DNA from: Ruminococcus sp. CAG:563
GTDB lineage: Bacteria > Bacillota > Clostridia > Oscillospirales > Acutalibacteraceae
Assembly: GCA_000434915.1 (NCBI GenBank)
Contig: FR882087.1
Location: 1 to 64,000, forward strand
DNA: 64,000 nt
Reading direction: 5' to 3'
Positions 59,894-64,000 of this stretch are shown piece after piece. How positions within the stretch are numbered: position 1 is the stretch's first letter; every line of letters starts with the position of its first letter. The notes under the pieces were generated by a model. That model worked only from the letters and a program-made list of their open reading frames with translations, searched no databases and was not told the DNA's origin. A program made the translations under genes and the position numbers.

Positions 59894-60712
59894 ATGCAAG
59901 ATTTTAAAGAAAGCGGATTTATGTACGGACTTGCGGCAATGGTCATTGTCTTTGTCCTTGCACAGTCCCTGTTTTTCCTCATTCGTGCATGGAAACACGG
60001 CAAAGAGGTCGGCCTCACAGCCTCAGACATGAAAAAGGCGGTTACTTCAAGCGCACTTTTCACAATAGCTCCGGCCATTGCGATTTTTGCGACCGTTGTT
60101 ACTCTGGCAAGCACACTCGGAATTGTTCTTCCGTGGATTCGTCTTACCGTTGTCGGCAACCTTCAGTATGAGGTTACGGCGGCTCAGGCGGCTCTCGAAT
60201 CCTTCCAGGACGGTTCAAGCATTGCTGTTTTCGGTCAGAACATAACAGACCCGAAAATTTTCGCTGCCGTTTCATGGGTTATGACAATCGGTGTTATCTT
60301 CTCGCTTCTGCTCATTCCGATTTTCCTCAAGAAAATTCAGAGCAAGGTCGGTCAGGTAACAAATAATTCAAGCGGTGACAACAAGTTCGGCGACATTATC
60401 TCCGCCGCTACATTCATCGGACTTATTTCGGCATTCATCGGTAATGCAATCGCAGGTACAGCTCCGACTATCAAAGAAAACGGCAAGCTTACACCGGTCG
60501 GAATGGGCGCAGGTGTTATGTCAGTTACCGTTCTCATCACCTCCGTTATAGTCGTTGTTGTTCTTCAGGCACTTTGCAAGAAGTTCAAGTGGGAAAAATT
60601 TGAGCCGTTCGTCATGCCGATCGGTATGTTCGCCGGCATGGGCATGGCTGTACTTATGCATTATGTTCTTCCCGCAAGCATTTCAACATTTGAATGGAGG
60701 CCGATCGTATGA
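59894..60712 (+). CDS. DUF5058 family membrane protein
   Basis: The 272-residue product has about seven helices. The opening segment FMYGLAAMVIVFVLAQSLFF is followed by a cytoplasmic loop (RAWKHGKEVGLTASDMKKAV), then LFTIAPAIAIFATVVTLASTLGIVLPW. SAATFIGLISAFIGNAIAGTAP is in the middle and two further helices close it. This matches DUF5058 as I recall it. It overlaps the next membrane gene by ATGA, implying a heteromeric transporter; the substrate is unknown. AAGGGGG at 59880-59886 precedes the ATG. Confidence 0.82.
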   Translation: MQDFKESGFMYGLAAMVIVFVLAQSLFFLIRAWKHGKEVGLTASDMKKAVTSSALFTIAPAIAIFATVVTLASTLGIVLPWIRLTVVGNLQYEVTAAQAALESFQDGSSIAVFGQNITDPKIFAAVSWVMTIGVIFSLLLIPIFLKKIQSKVGQVTNNSSGDNKFGDIISAATFIGLISAFIGNAIAGTAPTIKENGKLTPVGMGAGVMSVTVLITSVIVVVVLQALCKKFKWEKFEPFVMPIGMFAGMGMAVLMHYVLPASISTFEWRPIV

Positions 60713-61425
60713 ACAAGACAAAACGTAATTATATGGACTCTACCCATACATGGGGACGTATCTTCATGGTTACGGCGATCTGCGTTCTGGTCGCTGTTCC
60801 CGTTGCAATATGCATAAAGTTTGACGCATGGCCGACATTCAATCAGGTTTTCAAAGGTCTTTTGAAGGTTATTCCGATTTTCTGGACATCGGCTGTTCTT
60901 GAAATTATTGTTTACGCTCCTATGCTCGGCACGGGTGCAACATATCTTTCATTTGTTACAGGTAACATCACAAACCTCAAGCTTCCCTGCGTTCTCAATT
61001 CCCGTGAGCTTGCAAAGACGAAGCCCGGCACAGAGGCGGACGAGGTTATCTCAACAATCGCAACGGCTACGTCATCTATTGTTACAACAGTCATTCTTGC
61101 GGTTGGCGTTCTTGCACTCACGCCTGTCCTCCCTGCTCTTACGGGTGATGACTCGGCGCTCAAGCCTGCATTCGATCAGGTTCTCCCGGCACTTTTCGGT
61201 GCCCTCGGTGCAGGATATCTTGCAAAGCACTGGAGAATTTCATTCGTTCCCGTTATCGCAGCCGTTATCGTGCTTATGTTTGACGGCAGCCTCGGCACAG
61301 GAACACTTATCCCGATTTGCGTTGTTGTTTCAATTCTTGCAGCGTACCTCATGTATATCAGCGGCTTCCTTACAGGCGGCGTAAAGCCGGAAAATCCGCT
61401 CAAAGGCATGAAGAAAAAGAAATAA
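60709..61425 (+). CDS. Membrane partner of DUF5058
   Basis: The 238-residue product has about six helices. VTAICVLVAVPVAICIKF is at the N-terminus. GAGTxL-type and glycine-rich segments include YAPMLGTGATYLSFVTGNITNLKLPC, ATSSIVTTVILAVGVLAL and a lysine-rich C-terminus KGMKKKK. TGGAGG at 60694-60699 sets ATG at 60709, overlapping the upstream stop. I know this pair as co-occurring in Clostridia, but no function is established. Confidence 0.8.
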   Translation: MNKTKRNYMDSTHTWGRIFMVTAICVLVAVPVAICIKFDAWPTFNQVFKGLLKVIPIFWTSAVLEIIVYAPMLGTGATYLSFVTGNITNLKLPCVLNSRELAKTKPGTEADEVISTIATATSSIVTTVILAVGVLALTPVLPALTGDDSALKPAFDQVLPALFGALGAGYLAKHWRISFVPVIAAVIVLMFDGSLGTGTLIPICVVVSILAAYLMYISGFLTGGVKPENPLKGMKKKK

Positions 61426-61435
61426 TAAAAAACAC

Positions 61436-61464
61436 TTGATATTTACATTATAGTGTGGTATTAT
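61436..61464 (+). promoter_or_regulatory. rimP operon promoter
   Basis: TTGATA (61436-61441), a 17-base spacer and TATTAT (61459-61464), about 77 bases upstream of rimP. Confidence 0.75.
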
Positions 61465-61490
61465 ATATATGTAAATTAACTAAGGTATTG

Positions 61491-61532
61491 ACAAAGGAGT
61501 GGGGCGACCCGCTCCTTTGTATTGTAAAGGAG
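61491..61532 (+). promoter_or_regulatory. Leader hairpin able to expose or hide the rimP ribosome site
   Basis: ACAAAGGAGTGGG (61491-61503) and CCCGCTCCTTTGT (61508-61520) form a 13-bp helix with a GCGA tetraloop. Its 3' arm CTCCTTT (61512-61518) can instead pair with AAAGGAG (61526-61532), the Shine-Dalgarno of rimP. The two structures are mutually exclusive. Confidence 0.7.
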
Positions 61533-61540
61533 GCGTTACA

Positions 61541-62032
61541 ATGGCTTCAAAAGGAAAGGGCGGAATCACCGTCAACACCGTTTGGGATATTGCTCAGCCG
61601 ATTGCCGAGAGACTCGGCCTTGAGCTTTGGGACGTGCGCTTTGAAAAAGAAGGTGCAGACTGGTTTCTCAGAGTTTTCATCGACAAGGACGGCGGAGTTT
61701 CAATCGACGATTGTGTTGATATGAGCCACGCTCTCGATAAGCCGCTTGACGAGGCTGACCCGATCGAGCAGAGCTATTGCCTTGAGGTTTGCTCTCCCGG
61801 ACTGGAGCGCAGTCTCAAAAGAGACAGCCATTTTGAAAAATGCATCGGCAAACCGATTCAGGTTAAGCTGATTCGTCCGCTTGAGGGCTGCAGAGAGTAT
61901 AAGGGCACTCTCGAAAGCTACGACAACGGAAATTTTGAGCTTCTTACTCAGGACGGGGCGAAGCTCGTTATAAATAAAAAAGAAACATCTTATGTTAAAC
62001 TTGATGATTTCGGAGGAGAAGAACAATGGTAA
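61541..62032 (+). CDS. rimP: Ribosome maturation factor RimP
   Basis: The 163-residue product has an N-terminal alpha/beta domain (VWDIAQPIAERLGLELWDVRFEKEGADWFLRVFID, CVDMSHALDKPLDEADPI, CLEVCSPGLERSLKR) and a C-terminal SH3-like domain (GKPIQVKLIRPLEG, YKGTLESYDNG). It assists 30S assembly. AAAGGAGG at 61526-61533 selects ATG at 61541. It overlaps nusA by seven bases. Confidence 0.96.
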   Translation: MASKGKGGITVNTVWDIAQPIAERLGLELWDVRFEKEGADWFLRVFIDKDGGVSIDDCVDMSHALDKPLDEADPIEQSYCLEVCSPGLERSLKRDSHFEKCIGKPIQVKLIRPLEGCREYKGTLESYDNGNFELLTQDGAKLVINKKETSYVKLDDFGGEEQW

Positions 62033-63099
62033 ACAAAGAGCTTTTTATGGCACTTGAAATGCTTGAAAAAGAAAAAGGAATACCGATGGACGTACTCTGC
62101 GAGGGTATTCAAAAAGCACTTGTCACGGCAATCAAGCGTGACTACAACAACAAGGACATCGTTTTCTGCGAGCTTGACCCGGAGAAGAAGACAATTCGTG
62201 TTTTCGTTAGAAAGAACGTTGTCTCCGAGGTTATTGATCCCGACGAGGATTTGACTGTTGAGCAGGCACAGAAATACAAGCCGACAGCTATGGTCGGCGA
62301 TATCATTGAGATTGAGCTTGAGACGAAAGAGGTCAGCAGAATTGCAGCCGATAAGGGCAAGCACGTTATCCGTCAGGGTATTCGTGAGGCCGAGCACGGC
62401 AGACTTCGTGAAGAGTTCCAGGCTCACAATCAGGAGATTGTCACAGCTAAGGTTTCACGAGTTGACCCCGAGACAAAGGACGCTATCGTCGAAATCGGCA
62501 AGGCTCAGGAGCCGCTCTTCAGAAGCGAGCAGATCCCGAACGAAACGCTTCTTCCCGGCATGCTCATCAAGGTCTACATTGCCGGCGTTGCAGACGCCAA
62601 GGAAGGCAGAAGAGGCCCGAGAGTTACAATTTCAAGAACTCACCCCGGCCTTGTCAAGAGACTGTTTGAGTCCGAAGTTCCCGAGATCTATGACGGAACG
62701 GTTGAGATTAAGGCTGTTTCCCGTGAAGCGGGTTCAAGGACGAAGATCGCCGTTTATTCGGCAGATGAGAACGTTGACGCAGTCGGCGCATGCATAGGCC
62801 CGAGAGGTGCCCGTGTAGGCAAGATTGTTGATATGCTCTACGGCGAGAAGATAGACATTGTTAAATACAGCGACGATCCGAAAGAGTTCATTGCCGCTTC
62901 CCTTGCTCCGGCAGAGGTCATTTCGGTCACAATAGATGAAAACGCAGAAAAGTCATGCCGAGTTATTGTTCCCGACCTTCAGCTTTCGCTCGCTATCGGC
63001 AACAAGGGACAGAACGCAAGACTTGCCGCTAAGCTTACGGGCTGGAAGATAGATATTAAGCCCGAGAGCGGAAAGACCGACCCGTCGGTAGAGCTTTAA
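62026..63099 (+). CDS. nusA: Transcription termination/antitermination factor NusA
   Basis: The 357-residue product has a NusA N-terminal domain (ALEMLEKEKGIPMDVLCEGIQKAL), an S1 domain (about 135-200: VTAKVSRVDPETKDAIVEIG, EQIPNETLLPGMLIKVYI) and two KH domains (GACIGPRGARVGKIVDML, LAIGNKGQNARLAAKLTGW). As in other Bacillota it ends soon after KH2, without the acidic repeats of E. coli NusA. GGAGGAG at 62011-62017 lies upstream. Confidence 0.97.
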   Translation: MVNKELFMALEMLEKEKGIPMDVLCEGIQKALVTAIKRDYNNKDIVFCELDPEKKTIRVFVRKNVVSEVIDPDEDLTVEQAQKYKPTAMVGDIIEIELETKEVSRIAADKGKHVIRQGIREAEHGRLREEFQAHNQEIVTAKVSRVDPETKDAIVEIGKAQEPLFRSEQIPNETLLPGMLIKVYIAGVADAKEGRRGPRVTISRTHPGLVKRLFESEVPEIYDGTVEIKAVSREAGSRTKIAVYSADENVDAVGACIGPRGARVGKIVDMLYGEKIDIVKYSDDPKEFIAASLAPAEVISVTIDENAEKSCRVIVPDLQLSLAIGNKGQNARLAAKLTGWKIDIKPESGKTDPSVEL

Positions 63100-63118
63100 T
63101 TTTAAAGGAGGTGCAGGA

Positions 63119-63388
63119 ATGCAGCAGAAGAAAATCCCATTGCGCAAATGCATGGGCTGCGGCGAGATGAAGCCGAAGAAAGAGCTTGTTCGTGTTGTTA
63201 AAACTCCCGAGGACGAGATTGTTCTTGACCTTACGGGCAGAAAGAACGGCAGAGGGGCTTATATCTGCCGTGATGTCGAATGTCTCAAAAAAGCGAGAAA
63301 AGCAAAAAGAATCGAAAAATCATTCCTGTGCCGAATTCCCGACGAGGTCTACGATAAAATGGCAGAGGAGCTAAAAAACGATGAATGA
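63119..63388 (+). CDS. rnpM: RnpM (YlxR-family) RNA-binding protein
   Basis: The 89-residue product has the YlxR signature: KIPLRKCMGCGEMKPKKELVRVV, then GRKNGRGAYICRDVECLKKA and a basic helix KAKRIEKSF. The cysteines of CMGC are present. YlxR proteins sit between nusA and infB, and have been reported as modulators of RNase P. GGAGGTG at 63106-63112 precedes the ATG. Confidence 0.95.
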   Translation: MQQKKIPLRKCMGCGEMKPKKELVRVVKTPEDEIVLDLTGRKNGRGAYICRDVECLKKARKAKRIEKSFLCRIPDEVYDKMAEELKNDE

Positions 63389-63710
63389 TTCGGTGCTCAA
63401 TCTTTTAGGCCTTTGCAGACGTGCAGGCAGGCTCAGCCTGGGCCATGACGCTTGCAAGCAGGCAATCAACAGCGGCAAGGCAAAGCTTTGCATAATCTGT
63501 TCGGATGCCTCGGAAAGGCTTTCCGATGAAATATCGGGGCTTGCAAAGGCGCACAACAAAACGGTTTACGACGTGAAATACACGATGCTTGACATTAAGC
63601 AGGCACTGAGCTTCAAAGCGGCGGTTTTCACCGTTGATGATGAAGGCTTCGCAAAGTCATTGATCGCTAAACTTAATGAAAATCAATCCGGGGAGGAACG
63701 CATTTTATGA
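63381..63710 (+). CDS. ylxQ: L7Ae-family ribosomal protein YlxQ
   Basis: The 109-residue L7Ae/L30e-like kink-turn binding protein has VLNLLGLCRRAGRLSLGHDACKQAINSGKAKLCIICSDASE, with the family's conserved Gly-rich and basic residues. It is encoded between rnpM and infB as in most Bacillota and overlaps both neighbours (rnpM by eight bases, infB by four). It probably binds RNA at the ribosome; a precise role is not established. Confidence 0.94.
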   Translation: MNDSVLNLLGLCRRAGRLSLGHDACKQAINSGKAKLCIICSDASERLSDEISGLAKAHNKTVYDVKYTMLDIKQALSFKAAVFTVDDEGFAKSLIAKLNENQSGEERIL

Positions 63711-64000
63711 TAAATAAATATCGTGTCCACGAAGTGGCAAAGGATTTTGATTGCCCCAGTAAGGAAATTCTTGATATTGTAACCAAGCATTTTGAGGGAC
63801 AGAAAAAATCTATGACGGCTCTTGAGGAGGCCGAGCTTGACGTTATATTTGAAATTGTAACGCAGGAAAACAGCGTTGAAAGCTTCGACGCTTATTTTGC
63901 AACGGCAAACGAGCCGAAAAAGGAAGAAAAGAAAAAGGAAAAGGCTGATAAAAAGGAGGAGCCGAAAAAGAAGGACACAAAGTCCGACGCTCCCGACAAG
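63707..64000 (+). CDS. infB: Translation initiation factor IF-2, N-terminal part
   Basis: Only the first 98 residues are inside the window. They begin MINKYRVHEVAKDFDCPSKE, the typical IF-2 N-terminal helical subdomain, then FEGQKKSMTALEEAELD and a Lys/Glu-rich linker (PKKEEKKKEKADKKEEPKK) that leads to the G domain beyond the right edge. GGGAGGA at 63691-63697 precedes the ATG, which overlaps the ylxQ stop. Confidence 0.95.
   Translation, partial: MINKYRVHEVAKDFDCPSKEILDIVTKHFEGQKKSMTALEEAELDVIFEIVTQENSVESFDAYFATANEPKKEEKKKEKADKKEEPKKKDTKSDAPDK

Overview
The window is a compact, low-to-mid GC stretch of a Clostridia (Bacillota) chromosome. Nearly every gene is preceded by an AGGAGG-type ribosome binding site, TTG and GTG starts are used, and sigma-A type promoters are common. 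The ctsR-mcsA-mcsB-clpC, rimP-nusA-rnpM-ylxQ-infB and feoA-feoA-feoB operons are typical of Gram-positive anaerobes. Four secreted proteins carry dockerin modules and two secreted proteins have cohesin-like folds. This points to a gut Oscillospiraceae/Acutalibacteraceae-type (Ruminococcus or Eubacterium siraeum-like) bacterium. The species cannot be fixed from the sequence alone.

Layout. 1-3.8 kb: secreted cohesin-like and dockerin proteins. 3.8-7.8 kb: a DtxR/IdeR-type iron regulator divergent from feoA1-feoA2-feoB and a small Cys-rich membrane protein, with several GTTAG/CTAAC palindromes. 8.4-9.6 kb: a TatD-associated radical SAM protein and an ECF S component. 9.8-11.9 kb: a membrane-anchored cohesin-like protein overlapping a metallo-beta-lactamase-fold hydrolase. 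12.5-13.4 kb: a DMT transporter. 13.6-19.9 kb: a YtrA-like GntR regulator, an ABC ATPase and two very large paralogous permeases behind a perfect operator. 20-23.9 kb: an amidase, a HAD phosphatase, another dockerin protein, a DUF6054 protein and a TIM-barrel isomerase. 23.9-30.7 kb: a GH2 beta-galactosidase, DUF1846, an S51 peptidase and a secreted phosphoesterase under an iron-box promoter. 30.9-33.4 kb: small envelope proteins, ispE and an HEXXH membrane protein. 33.5-42.2 kb: a housekeeping run (DUF1858, trmK, Nif3, rqcH, polA, 2-hydroxyacid dehydrogenase, an LMW-PTP-RimI fusion, tsaD). 42.3-43.8 kb: an OadB-type sodium pump subunit plus an unlisted 52-residue membrane protein, preceded by what reads as a yybP-ykoY manganese riboswitch with an overlapping terminator. 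43.9-48.2 kb: glycosyltransferase, glycoside hydrolase and FkbM methyltransferase. 48.3-53.6 kb: CPBP-like protein, zinc ribbon, sigma factor, GT2, truB and a DMT transporter. 53.8-58.5 kb: the CtsR regulon. 58.6-59.5 kb: two XRE regulators separated by three near-identical terminators. 59.9-61.4 kb: a two-gene DUF5058 transporter. 61.5-64 kb: the rimP-infB operon with a switch-like leader.

The strongest leads are the metal-regulation circuits (iron boxes reaching a secreted phosphatase, and a manganese riboswitch on an orphan OadB pump), the phosphatase-acetyltransferase fusion next to tsaD, the dockerin proteins that lack recognisable enzymes, and the repeat-flanked XRE cassettes. A dispersed intergenic repeat family occurs at about 8.0-8.3, 12.0-12.4, 19.9-20.0 and 59.6-59.75 kb. 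No rRNA, tRNA, CRISPR array, transposase or phage module was seen.
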